Below, piece by piece: positions 25,492 through 38,596 of a DNA stretch of 64,000 bases. The first letter of the stretch is position 1. Each line of letters starts with the position of its first letter. Where the stretch lies: positions 8,063,156-8,127,155 of the forward strand of contig OY848918.1 in assembly GCA_963693285.1 (NCBI GenBank). The letters are read 5' to 3'. A program made the translations under genes and the position numbers. The DNA comes from Xestospongia muta. Its lineage: Eukaryota; Porifera; Demospongiae; Haplosclerida; Petrosiidae. The notes beneath the pieces were generated by a model. It was not told the DNA's origin, did not search any database, and was given only the letters and a program-made list of their open reading frames with translations.

Positions 25492-26365
25492 TGCCACTAC
25501 TGATAAGAATGGAACACAAGTCAAGTGTAGTAATGTGATAGATACAAACTCAATGATTTGTACTATTATGATATCAGGTATGTCACTAACAGTATCATAT
25601 ATAACTAACATGTACTATCATTATAAGGTCCTCCAAGTGATGCTCCTACAGGACTGGGTTTTACAGCTCTCACAAACACTTCAGTCACTCTTTACTGGTC
25701 ACCTCCTACTCTTCATCCTAACTGTATAGTTAACTACACTGTTGAGATCAGGACAACCAGTGATAATATATTGATCAGTAGTCTTAGTACTGGTAGTAAT
25801 ATCTCCAGTATTAATGTATCTACTGGTCTCTCTCAGTCAGTAAAGTATCAGTACAGAGTAGTAGGGTCTGATGTTATTAATAGATTAGGACCCTATAGTC
25901 AATATACTGTGTTCACTCTGAATGGTAAGAATGAACAATTAAAATTTATTAACTAATACTTCATAGTTCTACAGGTTGTGCCAATAATCACTTATATCAC
26001 TTCAAAAAATAAAGAGAATTGCATTTTATAAAATGGGAGGTATATTGACTTAATCATCATCATCATGTCGTTGTCAATTTCAGCATGTACTACATCTTGT
26101 AACATAACTGACAAGTCCTATGTAATTAGTTTTACTAAATGATTACTTATCTATTTCCCAGACACTTATTTGAGTTTTTCAGTCAATCAAATTCCTACAG
26201 TCACTGTAACTTCAACTGTTTGTACATGTCCAAGTAATTTATAGTCAAAAGTGTAAGTGTACAATTATATTTCTTTTATAGCTAATGAAGAACAACGAAC
26301 ATCATTTAGCTGGTAATTTATAAAACAAACATGTTACATTACTGAATTATTACTTAACAGTGTAT
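25492..26365 (+). pseudogene. 5'-truncated receptor copy with class B stalk exons
   Basis: It begins inside the Ig exon at its conserved second half (25492-25577), then a full FN3-1 exon (25628-25924). The next exon (from 25967) runs into TAA. FN3-2 is missing. Downstream are two class B stalk exons, near 26190-26240 and 26282-26312 (TNEEQ). The terminal TM exon is lost just after its acceptor. There is no signal peptide and no tail. Confidence 0.7.
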
Positions 26366-27221
26366 TAATTTAATTGTTATATACAATATGAACTTCATTA
26401 CAATCATAATTATTTAAAAACTGTTATATTTATCATTATTAACTGGTTAAAATTGTATTATTTTAATATCTTTAGTTAATGATTGTTTTTTTTAAAACAA
26501 TTGATGTTGACATGAGCATCATCCTTTTAACAAATATAAGCTATTATAACCTTATAAATAAATATACCCACATAGTAACAATCATTAATAGTCTTTATAA
26601 TAATAATGATTCAAAAATACAACAAAAAACATAGTAGAAAATAAATTTAAACAAATGTATCATCAGTTTTTTTATAATTTTTGTAATAATTGTTATAATT
26701 TACTTTCACCCTCCAAGTATTTACATACACTTGTAAAATATAATGTGCAGTATATAACACTAAGAAAAGTAATTTTATAATATTACTAGTAACAATACAT
26801 ATATACATGTATCTAAATAGCACTCAACAACACACACACACACATAGTAATTATAGCATGATTTCTTTTCATTACTTGTTTCCAAGTTTTTTTTAGCAAT
26901 ACCAAAATCATATTAAGTATTATCATATTATTAGACATCTTACTCAGAGTATATAGTGATGCACTGAAAATGATACTATGCATTAATGACCAAGATTTAA
27001 TTATCAAAGCTTAAAAAATTTGTTTTGCCATATTGGACTTATACATAAGACAACATCAACATTATAGATGACAATTACATTACCAACTGCCTATAGGTCC
27101 AGCAGAAAGTGGTACATTGCTATGTATAGTTAATGTCTAGGCAGTGAGTGCCTTTAATATGGACAATGAGAATGAAATAAGTATAATTTTCTAAATATTT
27201 TATGCATACTTCATTGATTAG
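26366..27221. other. Spacer with dispersed modules
   Basis: No gene seen. The module with GACATGAGCATCATCC is at 26510-26610 and the CAACACACACA module near 26820. A single diverged unit of the 20494-20716 repeat lies at about 27085-27145. Confidence 0.45.
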
Positions 27222-27515
27222 TTTTACAGGCTATATCACTAATAACTTAATATCACAAAGAATACAGAGAACTACACTATTGCTGTGATTTGGTAGGTGT
27301 GTATTATTTATTTAGTTTAGTCTTTTAGTCTATATGTTACTAATAGACATTACACTAATAATATATGCACTCAACCCCCAAACACACCACCTCCATAAAT
27401 AAGTCTATTCATTATATTACAATATCATATGTTAGTTACTCATAAGACCTACTAATGCAATCAAAATGGATAAGTGTGCTGTAACATATTTGATTTCTCT
27501 TCTCTTATAATAAGT
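27222..27515 (+). pseudogene. Relic FN3-2 first exon and relic signal exon
   Basis: 27222-27296 is a damaged copy of the 77-nt FN3-2 exon (donor context changed to TGGTAG). Next comes a promoter-like block, then a signal exon from ATG 27466 that reads MDKCAVTYLISLLL and stops because the last codons before GTGAGT were deleted. The Ig exon that should follow is cut off after its acceptor at about 27560. Confidence 0.65.
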
Positions 27516-28185
27516 GAGTTAATATTTTATGAAACAATATTTGTAGTTTATTTCTTATAGTGAACATCTGATATGACACCATGACTAATGTCTAGTAGTA
27601 GTTGTTGAATAACTGGATAATTAGTAACTATTATAGTTCATACCTACCTGAATTGTTATTTAGTCAATTTATATTACTATTATATTAGTTGATTAATGTG
27701 TCTTTAAATTGATGACTTATAAAACCACATACTTATTAACTTAAATAAAATTATTTCTAAGTTGTGTGTTATAAGTTAAGTAGGTACCAATCTTAACCCA
27801 CTTCCAGTATAATGTCAACCAGATCATTTAGTGGCATTACATAATATGAATCTCAATTTTCTATATGTTATTTCTCATTTGAAACATATTAAAAGTTAAA
27901 AATTTCTTTTTACTAATAATTGTAATATGTTATATCCTTTGTAAGTTTCAATCGTACATCTTTCTATTTAACTTTCATATTGTGTCTTGAGATAAATTAT
28001 TATAAGATGTTTATCAGGTTATTTATAAAAGAAATGTGTCTGTCCATCTGTTAGCTAGTAATGCACTTTAGACTGCTCTAACGTGGCAACGACGGTGTCT
28101 TATACATCTATAGTTTTAACATCATCTACTAATCATGTGTAGCTCATTTGTATTACTTAACAGTAAGTATACCAGTCAGTATGTT
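27516..28185. other. Unique-looking spacer
   Basis: I see no coding exon or known repeat here. The stretch near 28070-28110 contains two or three CG dinucleotides, unusual for this window. Confidence 0.35.
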
Positions 28186-28740
28186 CTCTATTAACAACTC
28201 TCTGTTAATAGGTTACTACTGGGTTCAGTCCTAAGATTTTACAGAAAGTCTCTTTCTAGTAAAATTTAATATAAATTAATGTGAGGTTTAAAGTAAGATA
28301 TAATATTTTACCTTGTAATATAACGTCATCACATATCACTACACCATACCCTTCTCTTATTTGTACTACAGCAATGCAAAGTCTATCACAATATATCAGG
28401 TTCACTAACTGTTAATATAACTACTATGACTAATAATATGTTCTTTTTTCTATTAACAATTAGCTGCTAATAGGTTACTACTAGGTTTAATCCTAGGATT
28501 TACAGAAAGTCTCTTCCTAGTAAAATTTAAGATAAACTAATGTGAAGTTTAAAGTAAGATGTAACACTCACTTGACTGATGAATCATTTGTTTATCACTA
28601 CACTATGCCATCACTACACCATATTCTTCTCTTATTTGTACTACAGCAATGCAAAGTCTATCACAACATATCAGGTTCACTAACTGTTAATATAACTACT
28701 ACAACTAATAATACATTGACTGGAGTAATTGAGAGCTAGA
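28186..28740 (+). repeat. Tandem duplication of about 265 bp, each copy with an FN3-2 exon relic
   Basis: The segment starting CTATTAACAA at 28186 is repeated from about 28450. Each copy ends in ACAG plus a relic of the large FN3-2 exon (KVYHNISGSLTVNITT, at about 28370-28440 and 28645-28735). The second relic reads further (NNTLTGVIES) before a stop. Confidence 0.65.
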
Positions 28741-29130
28741 TATACTTACATATAGCTAAATTATAACAATAAATAGCCATTAGTTTTAGAAGATGGATAG
28801 CTCATGTAATCAATTGTCAGATGTATATGAATTGATAATATGCTAGCATAACTAAACTGTCATACATAATTTGCTCAAACAGTAAATAGATATTATTCCA
28901 ATTACTGTATTCAATATGTAAATTGATTACTTTCACTTTTACTTTTACAGTATCTCTATCTATGTCATTCATTTCTCAGTAAGGTGAAAAATAATAATAC
29001 AATTTCAACTTCCTATATTGTAAGAAAAACAAAGGGATTCTAAATTCCTGTAATTGACAATCAGTCTATTTTTAAGAACAGTTGTCTTATTTACAATTTG
29101 TAATATAAATAGCCTAAATGTTACTAAATT
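28741..29130. other. Spacer, no feature seen
   Basis: AT-rich; nothing recognised until the promoter-like block that precedes the next broken copy. Confidence 0.4.
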
Positions 29131-29226
29131 AACTCAACCCACAAATACACTACTTCCATAAACAAGTCAATTCAGTATATAGAATAACACAAGTTTATGA
29201 CCCTTTTAGTCTACTAATACAATCAA

Positions 29227-31680
29227 ATGGATAAGTGTGTTGTAATATCTTCTTTTACTTATCTTAAGTGAGTTAATATATTATAACACTATTTCCTATA
29301 GTGAAAATAGAAGCTTCAGTTACAAGTCTAGAATGTAATCATGGAGTATGTCCAGAGACACAAGGAGCAGTCACTTGTACAATAAATGGCACTCTAGCAG
29401 CTTGGTATTCTCCTCCTTCAGTAAGTACTAAACAAGCTGGTAATGTTGCTAATACTGGGTTTATTGCTGCTCTTGTGAGTGTTAATTCTGGACTAACAAC
29501 TAATTTAAGTTTTACTGCCACTACTAATAAGAATGGAACACAAGTAAAGTGTGTTAATGATGCAAGTTCAATGACTTGTACTATTATGATATCAGGTATG
29601 TCACTAACAGTATCATATATAACTAACATGTACTATCATTATAAGGTCTTCCAAGTGATGCTCCTACAGGACTGGGTTTTACAGCTCTCACAAACACTTC
29701 AGTCACTCTCTACTGGTCACTTCCTACTCTTCATCCTAACTGTATAAGAATGTTTAATATTAAAATATTATTTTAGTTTTAACAATCTATTATTTAACAT
29801 CAATAACATCATTAGGTGTACTTAGTACATTGTCTACAATTGTAGTCATGACAAGTGATACATTAAATATTAGTAAGTGTACAATCATGTATTTAAATGT
29901 TACTGTCATAATTAACTTGTGATGAAGTATAGAAACTACAAGTACTTCAATGTCTTTATCACAAGTTATATTTCAAACAATTACTGCATCTTCAAACTTA
30001 GCTAGTAAGTTCTATGCATTTTGAAAAAAGTTTGTTGATTAATAATTGTATATACAATCTTTTAATCATTACTATTTTTATTTTGACAATATAGCTTCAG
30101 TCATTCCTAAACAACCAATAGTCACTAGTGTTGTAATAATAACATCATTTAATAAAAGTAATCAATGTATAATTTACCAATACACTTACTACGTTTCCCT
30201 ATTATTGCAGCCATTATAACAAGTATTTCATTAAATATTGGTAAGTATATATATCAGATTATTGTACATATTTTGTGATAAGTATAGAAACTACAAGTTC
30301 ATTGAAGTTTTGCCAGCTCCAACAAGATATTCAACTAGTATGTCCTATGTAATGATTTTAAAAATTTAAATTATTGTTGTAGCAATACAATTTCAATCAG
30401 TAAGCTTGTAGATTTGCATATTAAATTCATTCCCTACAAGTACTTATGATATTTTATTCAGTTATTAAAACTATTTCTAATAGCTCTAGTCACTACTACC
30501 GGGTTATCAACATCTGCTGGAATATATTATGCTATTGGGACTGTTGGAGGTATTATTGTTTTCACACTAATTGCTGTAGTACTAGTTCTAACTGGTTGTA
30601 TAATGATTAGAAGACAAAATAAAAGTCAGACTTTCCTATAATTCTTGATCCTTTAAAATTCTCAACATAGATAACAAATCAAGTACATGTTTCAATGAGG
30701 TAAGCTCACACATACTAATAACCATTTTTATGATTATACTTTAGAAATATTAAAGACAATAACATAGAAGAGGTATAATATTGCTACTTACATGTACAAA
30801 GCTAAGAAGAGGAATCAAGTTTCAAATTCTATATAATACCTACACAATAAATTAAATATAACATTTATTTGATATCAAAATAATCATTGAACTCACCATT
30901 AGTTGTAACACATTCAACTCAATCTAATATTAGGAGTTAATCATCATTCCTTTATATAAGATTCTAATAGTCACATCTGGTATTTCATTATAGTTATCTT
31001 CAGATCTCACCTATAAAGAAGTAAACAAGAAACCACAGCCTTTATCTCTTCAATATGACAAAATTCCTCCTCCCATACCACCTTACTCAGCTAATAATGA
31101 CCATAAATCTCCTATACCTCTGTTCCATTGTGGAGATGAACCTCCTGTACCATCCTACAATGTACCTGTGACAGCTCAGTACTCTGAAGTCAAGAAGGAA
31201 AATATGACACCTCATGTACTACTTAATTGTGCAGCAGCTTGAGGAAATTACTCTGTGTTAAAGAGAGATGATACGATATCATAATAACTTAGATCATGTT
31301 AGATAAACAAACCAACTGGAACTGGGACTGAGCCAAAAGGAACTGGAGATTAAATATATGATGAACTAGGCAGTGTTCCTAAAAACAGACCAATGGCACC
31401 TCCTCCATCAATTACAGACCAGTCTGTTATCTACTCTGATAACAAGACATCAACTGATCCTAATAATGTATTAAATCTCATGAAATATTAATGTTGCTAC
31501 AATTACAATTCTCTTCTTTGTCATTAAAAGAGGGTATCTACAAGCGGTGCTATGATTCAGGCTCAGTTAGGAGAAATGGAGATCCCTCCATCATGCCCTC
31601 CTAAACCTGGTCCCAAACCTTTTTCCCACGGTAATGGAGGACAATCAACAACAGTAACATCTTCCATACATCACCTGTAA
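29227..31680 (+). pseudogene. Broken class A copy with internal deletion and alternative Pro-rich last exon
   Basis: The signal exon 29227-29267 has lost 11 nt and is out of frame. The Ig exon 29302-29595 is intact, with a short C'-D region. FN3-1 (from 29646) is cut at NCIR and joined to sequence before the stalk exon 29816-29872, so most of FN3-1 and all of FN3-2 are deleted. Stalk exon 29933-30004 and three extra diverged stalk-like exons (about 30090-30340) follow, then TM 30490-30624. The 40-nt juxtamembrane exon is 29 nt here and shifts the frame. The long tail exon (30994 on) stops at TGA 31240-31242; a later tail exon also has a stop. The last exon 31531-31680 is a longer form (PPSCPPKPGPKP) than in A1-A3. 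Confidence 0.72.
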
Positions 31681-33180
31681 AATGATAACAATATGTTTTT
31701 AACTCACTCCTGACTTGTATAATGTTATAATGTGTTAGTTTTTAGTTCATTATTTTATTCTGTCTTGTTTTATTATAAGTCATTGAGTTATTTAGTGTTC
31801 ATTATAAGACTAGTTATTAATTTATCAATATGAGCTCCATATGATTACCTTGTATCATTATAGTAGCTGTCAATATATTATCATTCATTATCAAGTAATT
31901 TTCTCTTAATATTATACATTGTATTATTATAATATAGTGATGTCATTTTTAGTTAATTTTATGTTTACTGAATAAATTAACATCATATTTTAATGTTGAC
32001 ATGAACAGCATCTTTTTATGATAAGCTTATTATTTTCTCACTATAAACAAACACACATAGTAACAACCATCTATAGACTTTATAATGATATAATAACATA
32101 ACTACATGTAATATAGACCAAATGACTATATGTATAACAGAGGTCAATATATGTAGTATAAACAACATGACCACATACATATTATAATACTAATAACATT
32201 ACACACATTATACATAGTGCAGTATATACTATAGACCATACAAAGTACCTACAAGCCATTACATAGGAGGCTGAAGGGGGGCTGAAGGGGCTAGAGCTCT
32301 CCAATATTTAGAAAGAAGGGGCTCAGTCCCCCCCAAAATTTTTATTGCTTTCTACTTACCCCACAAAAAGAATCTAAGTTAATCTTATTGGTGTTGATGA
32401 AACTGTCAAAAGTTTTGACATATTTGCAGGCCACAATGATGGAAAAACGGCTTAACAATTGTCTGGTCCTTCATGTACACAAATTCATAAGTAATGAGTG
32501 TGATTGTGACATTACCGACTAACCTCAAGTAAGGATATAGTGTAATAATTAATAAAATATGCAATACTATGTATATGTATATACACACAACACATATTAT
32601 GTATGTATGTATGTATATAATTATATATGATATTATACTACATATACTGTTATTGTCTTCTCTTGCATTGTAAAGGCCATCACAACATATCAGGCTCACT
32701 AACTTAAAATTGCAGCTGTTAATATTACAATTAAAATGAATTTTTATACATGTTATATATTGATAATTTCAGATCAGTAACATTGGTGGCATACAAATGT
32801 TAAGAATCCATCAGTCCTTTGATGTTTAGTACTGGACTCCACATCTTCATTATTCAATTTATATATTGTAATTTAGTTATTGCTATACAAACTTCATCCA
32901 ATTCTTAGTTAATTATTATAATTATTTCCACCTTCACAGTGACAGAATTGCTATCAGTAACTACTATTGGTTTATTATTAGTCAATAAAGTGGAATTATA
33001 ATACATTGTCTATCTTATATATCAGTAGAAGAACTCTCATTTTAATTCCAGAAATTATTTTAAACACAATCAATACAGGTAGATCAAACTCAATATTATA
33101 TATTAATCATTATTGCTAAAATTGGAACCAATTGTAAGAATAACAATATTATTCACTATGAGTAACCTAATAGTTGAATC
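31681..33180. other. Spacer before B1
   Basis: Class A 3' flank, the ACATGAACAGCATC module near 31990-32090, and a G-rich/C-rich patch at 32265-32345. A relic of the large FN3-2 exon (CCATCACAACATATCAGG, about 32664-32800) is followed by a GTGACAG exon-like remnant near 32940. No intact gene. Confidence 0.45.
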
Positions 33181-33184
33181 ATAA

Positions 33185-33200
33185 TATAAACTCAACCCAC
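33185..33200 (+). promoter_or_regulatory. Probable TATA box and promoter block of B1
   Basis: TATAAACTCAACCCAC, 112 bp before the B1 ATG. Confidence 0.45.
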
Positions 33201-33296
33201 AAAACACACCACCTCCATGTATAAATAAATCTAACAGGTATCATTGCCATTCATAAATCCATTGTATCATTACCATAATCTACCCATGTAGTCAAA

Positions 33297-34939
33297 ATGA
33301 ACAAGTATTGTGCAACATTGATTTGTCTACTATTACCAGTCATAAGTGAGTTAATATATAATATTTGTTAGTATGGCTTTATAGTGAACATAGAGGCTTC
33401 AGTTACAAGTCTAGACTGTAATCATGGAGTATGTCCACAGACACAAGGAGCAGTCACTTGTACAATAAATGGCAGTGTAGTAGCTTGGTATCTTCCTCTA
33501 TTAGATAGTAATCGCATTGCTATAGTAACAACCTCTGGACTAGTTAAAATTGAGCGTAATACTGAGTTTATTGCTAATCTTGTGAGCAACAATTCTGGAC
33601 TAACAACTAATTTAAGTTTTACTGCCACTACTGATAAGAATGGAACACAAGTCAGGTGTGTTGATGCAACAGATAGAAACTCAATGACTTGTACTATTAT
33701 GATATCAGGTATGTCACTAACAGTATCATATATAACTAACATGTACTATCATTATAAGGTCCTCCGAGTGATGCTCCTACAGGACTGGGTTTTACACCTC
33801 TCACAAACAGTTCAGTTACTCTCTACTGGTCACCTTCTACTCTTCATCCTAACTGTATAGTTAACTACACTGTTGAGATCAGGACAACCAGTGATAATAT
33901 ATTGATCAGTAGTCTTATTACTGGTAGTAATATCATCAGTATTAATGTATCTACAGGTCTCTTTCAGTCAGTAGAGTATCAGTACAGAGTAGTTGGGTCT
34001 AACATTATTAATAGATTAGGACCCTATAGTCAATATTTGAACTTTACTCTGGATGGTAAGAAGAAATACGTATAATTTTAAAAAGGTTATGTATATTTTG
34101 TTGATTAGTTCTACAGGCTGTACCACTACTCTCTTATAATATTACAAAGAACACAGAGAACTACACTATTGTTGTGATTTGGGAGGTGTGTATTATTGTT
34201 CATAATATTCTTACTCTAGTTTCCTTTAGTCTCCTCCTCTCTCTTCTTGTCCTCCTCTCTTGTACTACAAAGTCTATCACAATATATCAGGTTCACTAAC
34301 TGTTAATATAACTGCTGTTACTAACATTACAATGACTGGAGTACTAGCTAGATATACCTATATTATAACAGTGGTACCAGTTAATATACTAGGAGATGGA
34401 TATCCTAATAGGACTAGAGGTTATTTAAATATTATTATAAAGTTTGTTGTGTTTACTTCTTATACAGTCATCATTCCTAAAGAACCAGTTATTACTGGTA
34501 CTAGTGGCAGTGCTAAACCAACACCATCTCAATATCATAGTAAGAGTGTTTAAGATATAAATATTATTTATGTTTAAAACAATCAATTATTTAACATCAA
34601 TAACATCATTAGGTATATAGATATATTTATATTATAGCTAATGAAAAACAACAACCCTCATGTTTATCAGGTAATAAAACAAACAGGTTACATCACTGAA
34701 TAGTTTACTTAACAGTGAGTATACCAGTTAGTATGTTCCTCTCTTCTCTATTAACTGCTGTTATTACTACACTTATTGTCTATCTCATTATGAGAAGGAG
34801 GAGCTATAATAAAGACACTCCACCCACTACTACTACCCAATTAGGTCCAATATATGATGATGTTAAGTTAGCAGAAACCTCAGAACAGAAGGAGATCATT
34901 GAATTACAAGGAAATACTGCTTATGGATATATTAATTAA
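33297..34939 (+). CDS. B1: complete class B Ig-FN3-FN3 receptor, mosaic with A3-like ectodomain
   Basis: Exons: 33297-33345 (signal, MNKYCATLICLLLPVI), 33385-33708 (Ig), 33759-34055 (FN3-1), 34109-34185 and 34230-34419 (FN3-2), 34468-34539 and 34638-34670 (stalk), 34716-34939 (TM and tail). The total is 421 residues, and all phases and splice sites agree. TM is about residues 350-373 (VSMFLSSLLTAVITTLIVYL), followed by MRRRSYNK. The tail has GPIYDDV (Tyr 394) and TAYGYIN at the C-terminus (Tyr 417), the latter fitting the ITSM consensus TxYxxI. The signal exon is of class B type (compare B3, B4), but the Ig, FN3 and first stalk exons are nearly those of A3. The switch to class B sequence falls in the intron after 34539, at about 34611-34622. 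Inferred to be a surface receptor paired with the long-tail genes. Confidence 0.88.
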
Positions 34940-35843
34940 GAACATGTGTTAACTTTATTATATGTAATTACTAATCTCAATCAAATTATGTGATATATGT
35001 TTTTATGAAGAGTGAAAATAGTCAGTTTAAAAATAAACATAAAGAATCATATTGTTAACAAAATAATTTTGTTACATCTACTGATGACAAATAATATATA
35101 AATAATATTATAATGTGTAGTGCTCATTGTACTCTAAATAATTACATTATTTCTATTGTTATATTAACAAAGTTCACTTCTATTTATTATTTGAAGTATA
35201 TTACATTATATGATACACATTTAAAATACAATCCATATAAATATGACATGTTATATAGACCACATATTATATATTATACTATATTATTACTAAGCTATTT
35301 GTTTAATATATTATTCTAAAGAGTAAATATACTGTCTTGGTAACAAATTAGATAATACAGTGAATAATTAATTTATTTTGCTCCATTGTTTCTATCATTG
35401 AACTAACAAGTTAGATATGTAAAATATTCTAAAAGCAAGATGTTACATTTGTGTGATTTAAAACTATAGCTAGACTCTAATATCATTTTTATAACTTTGT
35501 ATAAAACTTTATTATTTTGTATCATTTGCAGCTGTTAGTGTTATCATTTTATATTATGTAACTATACCACAATTACATAGATCATTAATCAAATATGTGT
35601 TAGTTATTGAGAAAGATTCTCAACACAAACACATAACATTCAGTAAAAATAGTGAAAATGTGTAGACGTTTTTTAGAATGTGATGTGAACTGTATATAAT
35701 ATTATAGTGATCCTCCTCTTGGATCAAATGAAGGTTGTTGCCATGACAACCTCATAGTATCACATGATAATACTGAGGCAATGACTCCAACAGATTGACC
35801 AGGTTTATTCATATATGAGATTATGAAATAATATCTGATAATA
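34940..35843. other. B1 3' flank and spacer
   Basis: The class B 3' flank (GAACATGTGTTAACTTTATTA) is also found after B3, B4, B5 and, inverted, at 38.59 kb. After it is AT-rich sequence with no exon recognised. Confidence 0.45.
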
Positions 35844-36518
35844 TCATGACTTTAATGTACCTAATATTAACTCTATTGATCTACTAGCTACACTCCCAGT
35901 ACCAGCACAGTTACTAGCACTAACATTGATGATATAGTTAGTACTATAACTCAATCCTAATAATATAAAGAACTCTTCAGTAGTATTACATACTCCTTCA
36001 ATACAACTACTATATGATAATAAAGGAGATGGATGCACTTGAATATACTATGATGATATATGAGGTTATAAATATTATCTTTCCTTGGATTTTAGTGGGT
36101 GTGGCCCAAGTGATGTCCGTAGAGGAACAGTTGAGAAATGAGGTAGTCAAATTAATAGGGAGGTAGGAGGAGCTATAAAATGATGATGGAGTTATTATTT
36201 ATTTTATATGTGATATTAAATGTTAAGCTTTGACATTGTGCAGGAAAAACAACATCACTTGTATCATAGCATGAGATAACAAGACTATTGAATGTGGAGT
36301 TTACAATAAATGACAAAGATGAGTTTCCTCCTGTTCTGGAGTTTGGTATAATAAAAAAAAGTAACATTATTTATGAACTTATCAACATCATTTACAACAG
36401 CAAAGGCAAGTGTTACACTTAATGATACAATCCTCCAGCCAAAAGCAGCTGAATCAACAACACAAACCAGTTGTGTTGTCTCATATGGACATAATGTTTT
36501 CTCTGGAAGATCTTTCAC
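35844..36518 (-). pseudogene. Diverged Ig-FN3 family member, minus strand, frameshifted
   Basis: Reading right to left: an Ig-like stretch (36518 to about 36350: LCPYETTQLVCVV then AFGWRI) continues in another frame (about 36367-36220: NSRTGGNSSLSFIV, LVISCYDTSD, QCQSLTFNI). The change falls at a run of eight A/T around 36353-36360, so either a one-base indel or an assembly error. Further on, 36038-35844 is an FN3 end (HPSPLLSYSS, LGLSYSTNYIINVSASNCAG, then SRSIELILG). The order and Cys/Trp layout match the family, but identity to the other members is low. Confidence 0.55.
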
Positions 36519-36638
36519 ATGATATCACACCAGCATTTAAGACATTATACATGTAATTATAGATATATACAATTGTAAAAAGAACAGTTAAACTAGTGGA
36601 CAAAGTAAAACTTAATTTTTTTCTGTTTGTTATTACAG

Positions 36639-36692
36639 CACTATCTCAAGAATACAGCACTATTGAATACACATCATTAGTAACATCATATA
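36639..36692 (+). other. Orphan stalk-like exon
   Basis: TTATTACAG precedes and GTAAGTG follows a 54-nt open stretch that reads LSQEYSTIEYTSLVTSY in phase 1-1, like the family's stalk exons. No partner exons on this strand are near. Confidence 0.3.
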
Positions 36693-36779
36693 GTAAGTGA
36701 CACATTGTAATTACATTTCTAATAAAATGAAGGAATTGGTAATCATATCAAGTTGATAAATTGGGATAATAATCTTCGT

Positions 36780-38596
36780 TATGATTTATCATAGGAAGTT
36801 TAGAGATACCTTTCCTTGTTTTATATACTGTATATTATATTTTGTTGGTTATAAAGGAAATGAAGTACATATGTTATGATAGTTAATTTAAACTGAACAG
36901 ACCACATATTGTAATTATTCTATATGTGGGTGTTGTTGAGTACTATATATATACATATAGATGTACATACTTTGAAAAATGAAATCAAATTGCAACAATT
37001 ATTACAAAAATTATAAAAACCTGATGACATATTTGTTTAAATTTATTTACTGTTATGTTATTTGTTGTATTTTTGAAATCATTAATGATCTCATTATCAT
37101 CAAAACCTTATCAAGCTGTCATCTTGAATTTCATATCATAATCTTAAAATGTTTTTAAAACTGAATACCAATCTATTACCAGCTGTAATATATACATTAT
37201 GTAAATTATATAACTACATAATTGAAAATACAAGTATAATAGTATAAATAATTAATAATTATCAAGGAAAGGCATGTTATACATGTGTAGATATATTGTA
37301 CATACTTGGAAAGTTAAAAACAAATTGCAAAATTTATTGCAAAAACTATAATAAACCTGATGACACATTAGTTGTTTGTTTAAAATTTTGTTTACTGTTA
37401 TATTATTTTATTATATTTTTCAACAATATAATTGTGTTAATATTTTAATTACTGCTGGTAATTGGGATATTTAGTTTAAAAAATATTATTATATACAAGA
37501 TGATAACTTGACAAGGTTGATTGTTTTTATAATAATGAGATCACTAACGATTTGAAAATACAATCACTAGTTTTAAGTAGTAACTTATATTATATCGAGT
37601 AATACAAGTACTAGTTTTAAGTAGTAACTTATATTGGAGTATAGTATACAATATATAACATGTGGTCTATATAGCATGTCATATTTATATGGATTGTATT
37701 TTAAATATATGTTATTGTTATTGTTTGATTATAAACAGTCTGTAGATCATTATTGGTATGTGAGTGGCTTACAATTTCTAAAAGGATGAACTCATGTCAA
37801 CATCAATTTTCAAAATGAACAACCATTAACTAAAGATATTAAATTAATGCAATGTTTTCAACCAGATAATAATGATAAGAACAACAGCTGTTAAATGTCA
37901 TCATATGAAGTTTATACTGTATATAACTAAAAATTAGTGTTCATAGATTTAAGTCACACAATGTAACATATTGCGTTTATAATATTTTTGGTTTTATAAT
38001 ATTTGCACTATATAACTGAATATACTTCAGATGATAAATGGATGTGAATTTATTGAGAATAATGGAGTTTAGCATTTATAAATTATTAACTCTATTGTCT
38101 AAAAAATACAATTTACACTAGATAATATGATAACTATAACAGCTGCTAATAATATAGAGTGATCATACGAAGTTCATATTGTATAAAGCTTGTACTATTT
38201 TATAAATAAATGGTATCAGTGACTAGTGTTAATGATAATAATGTGTTAATAATAACAATAATAAATTAGTTAGCATACTTTTTATCACACAATGTAACAT
38301 AATTTCGTTCTTTTATGAACTGTTACATGTATATCATTTAACTGAATATACTTAAAATGTTGAGTGGATGTGAACTTTGTTAGTTCAACTATAGAAATAA
38401 TGTAGTAACATTAATAAAAATAAATAAAATAATGTGATATAAGTAAATTATTCACACTATTATATCTATTTTGTTACCAATATGATTCTTTTTTAAGTGA
38501 GTATCTTTACTCCTTACAACAAAACATTAAACATATTATTATCACATAACTTGACTGAATTTAGTAATTTTGTATAATAAAGTTAACAAAATGTTC
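36780..38596 (-). other. Spacer modules in inverted orientation
   Basis: The dispersed modules that lie downstream of class B genes on the plus strand (for example 62.5-63.6 kb) occur here as reverse complements and in reverse order: the TTGTTGAGTACTATATATAT module near 36790-36975 and the AAAGGATGAACTCATGTCAAC module near 37720-37810. With the gene fragment to the right they form one inverted block. Confidence 0.6.

Noticed and set aside
35113..35319. Open frame of 68 codons after B1
   Set aside because: AT-rich, hydrophobic by composition, no splice partners, not kept in the other class B flanks.
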